17,306 bases of DNA from Anaeromyxobacter sp. Its GTDB lineage: Bacteria; Myxococcota; Myxococcia; Myxococcales; Anaeromyxobacteraceae. The DNA lies in contig JAHWYA010000003.1 of assembly GCA_020028115.1 (NCBI GenBank), positions 1 through 17,306 of the forward strand, in the 5' to 3' direction. Of the stretch, positions 1 through 7,402 are shown in pieces. Below the pieces are notes generated by a model. That model made no database searches, was not told where the DNA came from, and worked only from the letters and a program-made list of their open reading frames with translations. Positions within the stretch are counted from its first letter, which is position 1. Every line of letters begins with the position of its first letter. Made by a program: the position numbers and the translations under genes.

Positions 1-122
1 TGTTTTCGACTTCAAGATACTCAGCGTGCAGCTAGGATGCGCGCGTCGCCGGTGCGCGCGCACCCGCGCAGGAGGAGAGCCCGCCGCTCCCCGCCGGGCT
101 GTGCCTCGACGAGGCGACCGGC

Positions 123-2981
123 GTGATCTCCGGAACCCCCACCGCTCTCGCGCCCGTGGCGAGCTATGTCGTAACCGCAAGCAACGCAGCCGGAAGCGCC
201 ACGACCACGCTGCGAATCACCGTCATCGACGCGCCGCCCAGTGACCTCGCGTACACCGACCCAATGGCGGTGTACACGGTGGGCATCCCCATCACGCCCA
301 ACGTCCCCTCGAGCGGCGGAGGCGCGGTCGTATCCTGGATCGTAGACCCCGCCCTCCCCGCCGGCCTCGTCCTCGACGCCACCACGGGCGTGGTCACCGG
401 CATGCCGACCGCCGCCGCGGTCGCGCGGGACTACACGGTGACCGCCATCAACTCGGGAGGGAGTACGCAGTGCGTGCTTCAGCTAGAGGTGATCGACGCT
501 ACTCCTGTCGTCGACCTGGCGCCGTACGTGACCGCCGGGAAGACCGGGGTCACGGCCCGGACGCAACCGCAACCCGTCGGCACCGCCTTCACCTGGAGCG
601 TCTCCGGTGGAACCCTCACCGGCGGCCAGGGCTCGACGGAGATCACGTTCACGGCGGGTGATCCGGGCCCGCTCACGATCACGGTCCACGCGCTGCGCGG
701 CGGTGTCGACGCGGTGGGCAGCGCGATCGCCACGATCGTGCCTCCACCTTCGGCCCGGATCTTCGCGCAGGACCGCGTGTTCCCGGGGACGACTGGGATC
801 CTGGCCTCGGTCCCGGCCCAGCGTGACGTCACGGTGTCGTGGGCGCTCGACATGCCCGGCGGCGCCGTCACCGCCGGGGCGGCGGACCTGGTGCTCACCT
901 ACCGATCCGGCGCCCAGCTCGGCGCTTACGGGCTCACCGCGACGGTCGAGAACCTCGCGGGCGACTCCGACATGGACAGCCGTACGCTGCAGGTCGTGAG
1001 TCAGGAGTTCCTGAGCGATCCGAGCGGTCCGCAGTACGCCGGCGGGGGGACCAGCACGCTGCTGTCCGACGGACGCCTCCTCTCCGTCGGCGGGTCCGGC
1101 GCCGAACTCTTCGACCCGCCCACCGGCACGTGGGCGGGCGTCGGGCCCATGGGCGCGGCCCGGAGCGACCACACCGCCACGCTGCTTCCCGGCGGGGACG
1201 TGCTCATCGCCGGAGGGTCCGCGAAGAGCACGGGGGCCGCGCTCGCCAGCGCCGAGCTCTACGATCCCTCCACGCGTAAGTTCAGCCCGGCGCCGTCCAT
1301 GGCCACGGCCCGCGCCGAGCACGTCGGCGTGCTCCTGGCGGATGGCCGAGTCCTCGTCGCGGGCGGCGGCCCCAACGCCACCGCCGCGGCGGAGCTCTTC
1401 GACCCCGGGTCGAAGGACTGGGAACCCGCCGCCTCCATGTCCATCGCGCGCCTCGCGCACCAGGCGACCCTCCTCGGCGACGGCCAAGTGCTGGTGACCG
1501 GGGGCTGGAACGGTGACCTTCTGGACTCCGCCGAGCGCTACGATCCCGCGACCAATTGCTGGACCCCGGCGGGCACCATCGGCGCATCCCGGCACTACCA
1601 CGTCTCCGTTCGGCTACCTTCCGGGAGGGTGCTCGTCACGGGCGGGATGAACTGGGGCCCGAGCGACGCCACCGCGTTCGTCTTCGACCCTGCAATCGGC
1701 TGGACGGCGGTGGGCAGCATGACGGTGCCGCGCTCCGCTGCATCCGCCGCGGTGCTCGCCGACGGCCGGGTCCTCGTCACGGGGGGCCGCCAGGGCAATG
1801 TGACCTTCGCCTCCGCCGAGGTGTTCGACGAGACCCTCGGCACGTGGTCGCAGGCCGCAAACCTGTCGCAACCTCGCGCCGGTCATGCCTCGACGCTGCT
1901 GCGCGACGGGTCGGTGCTGGCGCTGGGCGGATGGGTGTGGAACGGGCAAGACGTCGCGAGCGCGGAGCGGTACGCGCCCGTCGCCAACACCTGGACGCCC
2001 GCGGGCGCCCCCGCGGCGCCCAGCAATCACACCGCCACCGTCCTCGCCGACGGCCGCCTGCTCTTCGCGGGTGGCCTGGGGAATGGCCCGAACGCAGGGA
2101 TCCCACTGGCAGGCGCGGCGCTCTACGACCCCGCCACTCACCGCTGGACGGGCACGGGCGCAATGGGGACCGCGCGCTGGGACCACACGGCCTCGCTGCT
2201 CGCGGACGGGCGCGTCCTCGTCGTCGGCGGCAAGGGTACGGTCGGCTTCGCGGCGCCGTCTCTTGCGACGGCGGAGCTGTACGACCCTGTCGCCGGCACC
2301 TGGTCACCCGCGGCGAGCCTCGCCTTCGCGCGCGTGGCGCACGCGGCGGTCCGCCTCGCCGATGGGAGAGTGCTGGTCGCGGGCGGCACGACCACGGGCC
2401 AGGCCTCCGAGGTCTACGAGCCGGCCTTGGATCGCTGGACTCGCGTGGGAGACCTCGCCGCGGCCCGGAGCGCGCTCACGGCCACGCTCCTGCCTTCGGG
2501 GCGGGTCCTAGCGGTCGGCGGCAGCGGAACGGCCGGTGCTGACACCTCGGCCGAGCTCTTCGATCCGGACACGGGCCAGTGGACGCCCACGGGCTCCCCC
2601 ACGTCGTCGCGCGTGGCGCACGCTGCCGCCTTGCTCCGAGATGGCACCGTGCTCATCTCCGGCACCTCGGACTACTTCCTCAGGTCCTCCGAGACCTACG
2701 ATCCTGCTACGGGGACCTTCACGGCCGCGGGCAATCTCGCGGCCCGGCGCAGCTGGCACGAGATGCTCGCCCTCCCCGATGGTGGCGCCATGGTGTTCTT
2801 CGGTTATCCGGACGACGCCAGCCGCTACCCGGAAACCTTTGACCCTACGTCCCGCACCTGGTCGCGGGGCGCTCCCCTCCCGGCCGCACGGAGCGGCGTC
2901 ACCGCGAGCCTCCTCGCCGACGGCACGGTGGTCATCATCGGCGGGGCCCCGACTGCTCCGACGCTGTTCTGGCACAAATGA
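123..2981 (+). CDS. Ig-like (He_PIG) and kelch-repeat protein, 5' end incomplete
   Basis: This is probably an extracellular or surface protein. Residues 1-35 are the back half of a putative-Ig (He_PIG) domain, and a complete one covers about 38-125 (PALPAGLVLDATTGVVTGMP). Two further beta-sandwich, Ig-like segments follow at about 130-290. From about residue 305 to the end there are 13-14 kelch motifs of about 48 residues, each running HTATLL-DGRVLVAGG, then AELYDP-TGTW, then ARS; these should form one or two beta-propellers. The start is uncertain. The GTG used here falls inside the first Ig domain (LPAGLCLDEATGVISGTP). The frame is open upstream only to base 36, after a TAG at 33-35, with no ATG, GTG or TTG between. 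The true N-terminus and export signal are therefore missing, either through a frameshift, a truncation, or rearrangement in the first 35 bases. An ATG at 264 is an alternative start. A binding or enzymatic role cannot be named. It converges on the flavoprotein gene 40 bp downstream. Confidence 0.8.
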   Translation: MISGTPTALAPVASYVVTASNAAGSATTTLRITVIDAPPSDLAYTDPMAVYTVGIPITPNVPSSGGGAVVSWIVDPALPAGLVLDATTGVVTGMPTAAAVARDYTVTAINSGGSTQCVLQLEVIDATPVVDLAPYVTAGKTGVTARTQPQPVGTAFTWSVSGGTLTGGQGSTEITFTAGDPGPLTITVHALRGGVDAVGSAIATIVPPPSARIFAQDRVFPGTTGILASVPAQRDVTVSWALDMPGGAVTAGAADLVLTYRSGAQLGAYGLTATVENLAGDSDMDSRTLQVVSQEFLSDPSGPQYAGGGTSTLLSDGRLLSVGGSGAELFDPPTGTWAGVGPMGAARSDHTATLLPGGDVLIAGGSAKSTGAALASAELYDPSTRKFSPAPSMATARAEHVGVLLADGRVLVAGGGPNATAAAELFDPGSKDWEPAASMSIARLAHQATLLGDGQVLVTGGWNGDLLDSAERYDPATNCWTPAGTIGASRHYHVSVRLPSGRVLVTGGMNWGPSDATAFVFDPAIGWTAVGSMTVPRSAASAAVLADGRVLVTGGRQGNVTFASAEVFDETLGTWSQAANLSQPRAGHASTLLRDGSVLALGGWVWNGQDVASAERYAPVANTWTPAGAPAAPSNHTATVLADGRLLFAGGLGNGPNAGIPLAGAALYDPATHRWTGTGAMGTARWDHTASLLADGRVLVVGGKGTVGFAAPSLATAELYDPVAGTWSPAASLAFARVAHAAVRLADGRVLVAGGTTTGQASEVYEPALDRWTRVGDLAAARSALTATLLPSGRVLAVGGSGTAGADTSAELFDPDTGQWTPTGSPTSSRVAHAAALLRDGTVLISGTSDYFLRSSETYDPATGTFTAAGNLAARRSWHEMLALPDGGAMVFFGYPDDASRYPETFDPTSRTWSRGAPLPAARSGVTASLLADGTVVIIGGAPTAPTLFWHK

Positions 2982-3021
2982 CGGGACGTCCAGCGGTCCG
3001 GCGAGGATCCCGGCCCGGCGG

Positions 3022-3522
3022 CTATTCGCTGCGCGGCCACGGGTCGCCGAGCGGCGGAAGGCGTACTGGCTCGAACGCGTGGAAACGCACCTCGCGCACC
3101 GTTCGCAGCTTCCCCCAGAGCAGCCCGTGTCCGCGCAAGAACCGCAGGGACCTGACCCGCCGCGAGAAGCCCTCGAGCTCATCGAGGGTTGCCTCACGCC
3201 GCGCACCGGCGGTGCCATAGAGTCGGACCCCGAATGGCCGGCTGGCCTTGCCGCGCCACAGCGTCTTGAGGAGCTCCCACCTGCTGGTGTTCAACGCCAT
3301 GACGCACAGGCGCGGATCGCGCTCGAGCCGCTTCCCGAGCCCGAGCGCGTAGCTCTCGGTGTAGATGGCTCGCCCCACGTCGCCGAGCACGAGGGAGCCG
3401 ATCGGCGTGACCTGCGGGAAGCCATCGTCGTCGACGGTCGCCACGGCGAAGTGGAAGCCCGTGGCGAAGCCGTCGCGGAAGACGCCGCGAATCGTCTGCC
3501 AGTCAGTCGCCGTGATCTCCAT
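3022..3522 (-). CDS. pyridoxamine 5'-phosphate oxidase family protein
   Basis: This 166-residue protein appears to have the FMN-binding split-barrel fold of the PNPOx-like superfamily. The N-terminal half shows the usual pattern: a short helix (DWQTIRGVFRDGF), then strand pairs HFAVATVDDDGFPQVTPIGSL and IYTESYALGLGKRLERDPRLCVMALN. Members of this family bind FMN, F420 or heme and reduce small molecules or detoxify; the substrate cannot be read from sequence. The C-terminal part (WELLKTLWRGKASRPFGVRL onward) is longer and more basic than in the minimal PNPOx fold. The ATG at 3520-3522 follows a GGGAG stretch. It lies 58 bp downstream of the DHCW cupin gene on the same strand, so the two may share a transcript. 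True PdxH activity is unlikely at this length and without the PdxH C-terminal motif. The family call is firm and the function open. Confidence 0.8.
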   Translation of the reverse strand: MEITATDWQTIRGVFRDGFATGFHFAVATVDDDGFPQVTPIGSLVLGDVGRAIYTESYALGLGKRLERDPRLCVMALNTSRWELLKTLWRGKASRPFGVRLYGTAGARREATLDELEGFSRRVRSLRFLRGHGLLWGKLRTVREVRFHAFEPVRLPPLGDPWPRSE

Positions 3523-3580
3523 GCGCTCCCGCCCTCCTGCGCTTGCGCGCGAATGGCGCCGCCCGGTCCGGGCGGCATCC

Positions 3581-3910
3581 TCAGTCCAGAATGAAGAGTT
3601 TCGCCCCAGTGACCGTGAAGGACCGGTGGGGTTCAGCGTCGTCGGCCACCTGGTAGCTGACGCCGGCGGTCAGGACGAAGGTCCGGCCGTCCTGCAACTC
3701 GGTGTGCAGTTCGCCTTCGAGGCAGAGCAGGACGTGGCCCTTGGAACACCAGTGGTCGGCCCGGTAGCCCGGCGAGTAGTCAACCATGCGGACCCGGATG
3801 CCGCCGAACTCGCAGGTGCGCCAGGTGGCCGTTCCAGCTTCGCCCTTGTGCTCGGCGGCCGCGATCTTCGACCAGTCGGTGGTTCCGAAGGGAATGTGGT
3901 TCATCCGCAC
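3581..3910 (-). CDS. DHCW-motif cupin fold protein
   Basis: This is a single-domain cupin of 109 residues. The segment ADHWCSKGH (about 51-59) matches the diagnostic Asp-His-Trp-Cys-type motif of the family named for it. It is followed by the cupin turn LLCLEGELHTEL and a C-terminal strand containing GAKLFILD. His53 and His59 are candidate metal ligands. The biochemical function of this family is unknown to me. Start choice: GTG at 3910 lies 5 nt after a GGAGG, and the in-frame ATG at 3904 lies 11 nt after it; either gives nearly the same protein. A possible small Cys-rich ORF ends 52 bp upstream on the same strand, and the PNPOx-like gene follows downstream. Confidence 0.82.
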   Translation of the reverse strand: MRMNHIPFGTTDWSKIAAAEHKGEAGTATWRTCEFGGIRVRMVDYSPGYRADHWCSKGHVLLCLEGELHTELQDGRTFVLTAGVSYQVADDAEPHRSFTVTGAKLFILD

Positions 3911-3962
3911 GTCAACCTCCGTGGAGTGGAGCGCCTCACCCCTCCCGGGAATGCGTCCTGCG

Positions 3963-4118
3963 CTACGGCCGCTCTCCGCACAGCGTCGCGTAGGTGCAGC
4001 CCAGCTTCTCGCGGGCGCGGCTCCACATGTGCATCGCGCCGCCGCTGCAGTCGCGCCACGCGTCGCATCCGGCGCAGGGCTTCCCCTCCCCGCCGGGGAT
4101 CATGCCCTGCCTCGGCAT
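3963..4118 (-). CDS. possible 51-aa Cys-rich protein or SPASM-domain C-terminal remnant
   Basis: The short ORF encodes a peptide with CAGCDAWRDCSGGAMHMW followed by GCTYATLCGERP. The CX2CX5C spacing equals that of the auxiliary-cluster ligands at the end of SPASM domains; the CbpB enzyme in this window has CRRCAIRHFC. The fourth SPASM cysteine of the CX2CX5CX3C block is Ala here, and two more Cys follow. Upstream of the ATG the open frame runs antisense through the hydrolase gene and shows no radical-SAM features, so there is no upstream enzyme body. It could be a decayed end of a radical-SAM protein or a genuine small metal-binding protein co-transcribed with the cupin. The start is uncertain; a second ATG at 4101-4103 has a GAGGCAGG-like sequence just before it. 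Confidence 0.4.
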   Translation of the reverse strand: MPRQGMIPGGEGKPCAGCDAWRDCSGGAMHMWSRAREKLGCTYATLCGERP

Positions 4119-4248
4119 GCGCGTGCCAGGCAAAACGCAACGTGAACCCCTGCTCCGCTGCCGGGATGTGATTAGACCCAGGTCACGCGAGATCCGGCTC
4201 GCACTCCGCGTCCGGGCGCGCTTACGATTCCGCCCCCGGGGGGACTCG

Positions 4249-5184
4249 ATGCGACGAATGCTGAAGCTGTTCGGGGCCCTGGCGCTCGTCGGCGCCGCCG
4301 CGCTGGCTTGGAGCTTCACGGCGGCCAAGCTGCCGGTCTCCACCTCGCCGCTCGGCGCGCTCCCGAAGGCCGATCCGCCGCCCGGGATGACGCTCTCGGG
4401 ATTGCCGACCGGGACGATGCGGTCCAAGGCGGCGTTCGCCTACCGCGGCGGCTCGTTCCGCGAGGACCGTGACTTCAGCATGACGGCGGTCCTCGTCCGG
4501 CACCCCCGGGGCGACCTCCTCATCGACACCGGGTTCGGCCGCCACGTCGCGTCGCACGCCCGGACCCTGCCCTGGCTCATGCGCGCGACGACCACGTACG
4601 CTGCGGGCGAGCCCGCGGCGACGCAGCTGGCGCGGGCCGGCTACGACGTCGCCCGCCTCTCCGGCCTCCTCATCACCCATGCGCACTGGGACCACGTGAG
4701 CGGGCTGCCGGATCTCGTGGCGCCGGTCTGGATGAACGCGGCCGAGCGCCAGTTCGTCGCCAGCGGCGCGCAGCTGGCCTCCCTGATGCGTAGCTTCGGG
4801 GCCGTGACGGTGCGCGAGTACGCCTGGGACGGCGGTCCATACCTCGGGTTCCCGCGCAGCCACGACTGGTACGGCGACGGCTCGGTGGTCCTCGTGCCGG
4901 TCCCCGGGCATACCCCCGGCTCGATCGCCGTCTTCGTGACGCTCCCTTCCGGCGCCCGGTACGCGTTCGTCGGCGATCTCGTGTGGCAGCGCGAGGGGCT
5001 CGAGATCCCGGCCGAGCGCCCCTGGATGTCGCGCTGGCTCGTCGACGACGACGCCGCGCGGGTGCGGTCGGGCGTCTCGCTGATGGCGGCGGTGCACGCG
5101 CGGTTCCCGGAGATCGTCATGGTCCCCGCGCACGACGAGCGCGCGGCGGCGGAGCTTCCGATCTTCCCGGCATCGCGGGGCTGA
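4249..5184 (+). CDS. membrane-anchored MBL fold metallo-hydrolase
   Basis: This is a 311-residue metallo-beta-lactamase-fold hydrolase. The signature THAHWDH supplies H144, H146, D148 and H149. Further likely ligands are H221 in VPVPGHTPGS, D243 in FVGDLVW and H295 in VPAHDE, so a complete binuclear zinc site is present. Residues 5-22 (LKLFGALALVGAAALAWS) form one hydrophobic segment after two Arg, so the protein is probably anchored to or exported across the inner membrane. The ATG at 4249 was chosen because it places this segment at the N-terminus and is preceded by a G-rich stretch; in-frame starts further upstream add non-homologous, Arg-rich sequence. The overall form resembles the lactonase/AHL-lactonase-like branch, but the substrate is not deducible. 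It is divergent from the cupin gene, and an FAD enzyme gene follows 251 bp downstream on the same strand. Confidence 0.85.
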   Translation: MRRMLKLFGALALVGAAALAWSFTAAKLPVSTSPLGALPKADPPPGMTLSGLPTGTMRSKAAFAYRGGSFREDRDFSMTAVLVRHPRGDLLIDTGFGRHVASHARTLPWLMRATTTYAAGEPAATQLARAGYDVARLSGLLITHAHWDHVSGLPDLVAPVWMNAAERQFVASGAQLASLMRSFGAVTVREYAWDGGPYLGFPRSHDWYGDGSVVLVPVPGHTPGSIAVFVTLPSGARYAFVGDLVWQREGLEIPAERPWMSRWLVDDDAARVRSGVSLMAAVHARFPEIVMVPAHDERAAAELPIFPASRG

Positions 5185-5398
5185 GCGCGCCGACTCGATG
5201 ATCGTCACCTCGAACCGCGGTCGCGACGATCGTTCCGCGCGCCCGGTCAACACGCAATACCCTTCCCGCTCCGCCGGACGACGGCGGACTCGCGTTGGCG
5301 CGTCCGCTGCAAGATGCGGCGGGCGAGGGCTCCTCGTCGCTGCAGCTCCGCGAGATCGCGGGGGCAGCGCTGCGATGCGGCTCGCCCGACACGGCTGT

Positions 5399-5421
5399 CG
5401 CGTGGCCATTCCGGCCACGCG
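5399..5421 (+). repeat. 9-bp perfect hairpin just before the FAD-enzyme ribosome binding site
   Basis: CGCGTGGCC (5399-5407) and GGCCACGCG (5413-5421) are perfect inverted repeats around a 5-nt loop. The stem ends 2 bases before the Shine-Dalgarno GGGGAGG (5424-5430) of the gene starting at 5436. It could be a leader RNA hairpin affecting translation or an operator. It has no U-tract, so a terminator role is unlikely. Confidence 0.45.
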
Positions 5422-5435
5422 CCGGGGAGGTGGCC

Positions 5436-6569
5436 ATGTACGACGTCGTCATCGTGGGCGGTGGACCTGCGGGGGCTACGGTCGCGAGGCTCGCCGGCAA
5501 GTTCGGCCGCACGCTCATCGTGGAACGGCGCGAGGACGTCGCCGCCGACGGGCCCGGCCGCGGGAAGCCCTGTGGTGGCCTCCTCGCACCAGACGCGCAG
5601 CGCGCGCTCGCGGCGCTGGGCCTCGGCGTGCCGCGGGACGTGCTGACGGGGCCACAGCTCTTCGCCGTGCGCGCCCTGGACGTGCCGACCGGGCGCGAGC
5701 GCCACTACCCGCGTGCCTACCTCAACGTCGATCGCGCCCGCTTCGACGCCTGGCTGCGGTCGCTCGTGCCTCGCGACGTGGAGGTGCGGCGCGGAGTGCG
5801 GGTGACGGGAGTGCGCGAACGCGGCGACGGCGCCGAGGTGCAGCTCGAGGGTCGCGGCGGGATCGAGGTGGTGCACGCACGGCTCGTGGTGGGCGCCGAC
5901 GGCGCTGGCTCGAGGGTCAGGCGCGACGTCTTCCCCCTCGCGCCCGAGCCGCGCCGGTACGTCGCCATCCAAGAGTGGTTCGAGGCGCGCGCTGCGGAGC
6001 CCTGCTACACGGCGGTGTTCGATCCGGCGGTGACCGACTTCTACGGCTGGGCGATCCCGAAGGGCGACGCGGTGTTCGTGGGTGCCGCCGTCCCTGCGGG
6101 AGCGGGCGCGGCCGCCCGCTTCGAGCGCCTGGTCACGATCCTGCGCCGCTCGGGCCTTCGGGTCGGCAGATCGCGCGGGCGTGAGGGGACGCTCCTGTCG
6201 CGCCCGCGCCGGCCCTCGGAGCTCGTCACCGCGAGCGCGCGGGTGGCGCTCGTCGGTGAGGCGGCGGGGTTCGTGAGCCCGAGCTCGGCGGAAGGGATCT
6301 CGTTCGCGCTCGAGAGCGGGGCGGCGTTCGCGGCGGCCCTCGCGGCTGGCGGTGTCGCAGGCGCCGCGGAGCGCTACCGGTCGGCGACCGCACCGCTCCG
6401 GCGGAAGGTGCTGTCGAAGGCGTTGAAGGGCGCTCTCCTCGACCGGGGATTGCTCCGGAGCCTCGCGCTCGCGAGCGGGATCGGCTCGGTGCCGGTCGGC
6501 GCCGCGCCGGCGCTGGCGGATCCGATCGGCCCTACTTCGTGGCCGACGGCACGAACGTGGGGACGGTGA
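5436..6569 (+). CDS. FAD-dependent oxidoreductase, geranylgeranyl reductase family
   Basis: This 377-residue flavoprotein begins with an FAD dinucleotide-binding motif, DVVIVGGGPAG (residues 3-13), after a strong GGGGAGG ribosome binding site 5 nt from the ATG. It has KPCGG at 44-48, typical of the geranylgeranyl-reductase group. It also has VVGADGAGSRVR at 151-162 and the second FAD motif VGEAAGFVSPSSAEG at 273-287. Members reduce prenyl chains or act as hydroxylases or halogenases; the lipid or quinone substrate here is not known. The C-terminus after about residue 350 (SIGSVPVGAAPALADP and onward) is low in conserved features and runs 38 bp into the convergent lipoprotein gene. A GC-rich hairpin sits directly upstream of its ribosome binding site. 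Confidence 0.85.
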   Translation: MYDVVIVGGGPAGATVARLAGKFGRTLIVERREDVAADGPGRGKPCGGLLAPDAQRALAALGLGVPRDVLTGPQLFAVRALDVPTGRERHYPRAYLNVDRARFDAWLRSLVPRDVEVRRGVRVTGVRERGDGAEVQLEGRGGIEVVHARLVVGADGAGSRVRRDVFPLAPEPRRYVAIQEWFEARAAEPCYTAVFDPAVTDFYGWAIPKGDAVFVGAAVPAGAGAAARFERLVTILRRSGLRVGRSRGREGTLLSRPRRPSELVTASARVALVGEAAGFVSPSSAEGISFALESGAAFAAALAAGGVAGAAERYRSATAPLRRKVLSKALKGALLDRGLLRSLALASGIGSVPVGAAPALADPIGPTSWPTARTWGR

Positions 6570-7260
6570 AGCACTCCCGCGTGCTTCCGCTTCCAGCACA
6601 GCTCACGCCGAACGCCGAGTCCCCCGTCTGAACGGTACCCGCAAGATCGTAGTTCAGGGTGATGGTGACGGCTTCTCCGCTGCCGATCGAGATCGGCGGA
6701 GAGATTGGAACGGTGACGACGCAGCCGCCTGCCCAGAACTCGATCGGGCCGGCGTCCGCGGTGCCCCACTTCACGTTGTTCGCCTGGCCGCTGTTGTACT
6801 TGCAGAACTCGACCCGGACGTACTTGTACGACCCCGTCGCGACCTTGCGCGCCTGGGCGTTCAGCGCGGCGTTGACCTGGTCCGCTGGAAGCGCGAAGTC
6901 GAAATAGTTCTGCACGATGTGCGCGATCGGCCTGCCGTCCGGAGACGTCCCCGCGCTGATGTCGCAGTGCTCGATGTCCCCCTGGCATTCCGGGTTCAGG
7001 TAGATCATCGGGGTATGACCCACGTTGTCCTGGGTCCCGGGATCGACGTCCTCCGCCAGATACGCGGCGATCAGCTTCATCTGGAAAGTCGTCGGCGTCC
7101 CCGAAGCGGCGGCCAGAGTGGCACCCGCTACCGAGCTCACGGACCCAAGAGCCGCGCCGCTGGCGCTTCCCTGGAACTTGAGAACCGCCGTGCCGCCGCT
7201 GGACGAATCGCAGGCGGAGAGAACGACGGCGAGCGCGAGCCCGATGGTGCGACCGTTCAT
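6532..7260 (-). CDS. secreted lipoprotein of unknown function, downstream of cbpB
   Basis: This is a 242-residue predicted lipoprotein. The N-terminus MNGRTIGLALAVVLSAC gives a lipobox LSAC with Cys17 as the lipidated residue. The mature part is Gly/Ser-rich at first and then contains a beta-rich domain with six further Cys: CQGDIEHC, EFC, GGC, and C plus C in GVSCAGSGSTREC. These could form three disulfides, consistent with a periplasmic or outer-membrane location. I do not recognise the family. The ATG at 7260 is preceded by GGAGGGGGGG with 7-nt spacing. In-frame starts further upstream would put the signal peptide inside the protein. It lies 142 bp downstream of cbpB on the same strand, so it may be the last gene of the cobalamin-controlled operon, although a TTGACA lies in the gap. 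Its 3' end overlaps the convergent FAD gene by 38 bp. Confidence 0.75.
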   Translation of the reverse strand: MNGRTIGLALAVVLSACDSSSGGTAVLKFQGSASGAALGSVSSVAGATLAAASGTPTTFQMKLIAAYLAEDVDPGTQDNVGHTPMIYLNPECQGDIEHCDISAGTSPDGRPIAHIVQNYFDFALPADQVNAALNAQARKVATGSYKYVRVEFCKYNSGQANNVKWGTADAGPIEFWAGGCVVTVPISPPISIGSGEAVTITLNYDLAGTVQTGDSAFGVSCAGSGSTRECFTVPTFVPSATK

Positions 7261-7287
7261 GACGAAGCCCCCCCTCCGAGGCTTCAC

Positions 7288-7317
7288 ATGCTTCACTGAT
7301 GGGCCGTGTTCTGTCAA
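7288..7317 (-). promoter_or_regulatory. weak candidate promoter for the lipoprotein gene
   Basis: On the minus strand a perfect TTGACA (7317-7312) stands 52 bp before the lipoprotein ATG. Seventeen bases on, the sequence is GAAGCA, a poor -10. If active, it would let the lipoprotein gene be expressed independently of the riboswitch. Confidence 0.2.
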
Positions 7318-7402
7318 TCGCGAACGCCGCGCAGCGCAGCCCGCTTCGCGGGGGTCCGCGACTACAGCGGCACGGCCTCGATGCGCGTGGCGGCGATCGG
7401 AC

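Noticed and set aside
483..1601. Long open frame antisense to the Ig/kelch gene
   Set aside because: Its Arg/Gly/Ala-rich composition is that of a shadow in a high-GC genome; the sense strand has clear repeat domains.
4222..5418. Long minus-strand open frame over the MBL hydrolase
   Set aside because: The product is Arg/Gly-rich without motifs, whereas the plus strand carries an intact HxHxDH active site.
5247..6599. 450-codon minus-strand open frame over the FAD enzyme
   Set aside because: It is antisense to conserved FAD motifs and has no domain pattern.
7320..7402. GC-rich hairpin after cbpB as a terminator
   Set aside because: The pairing (CGCGAA/TTCGCG region) is imperfect and lacks a U-tract, so I could not support it.
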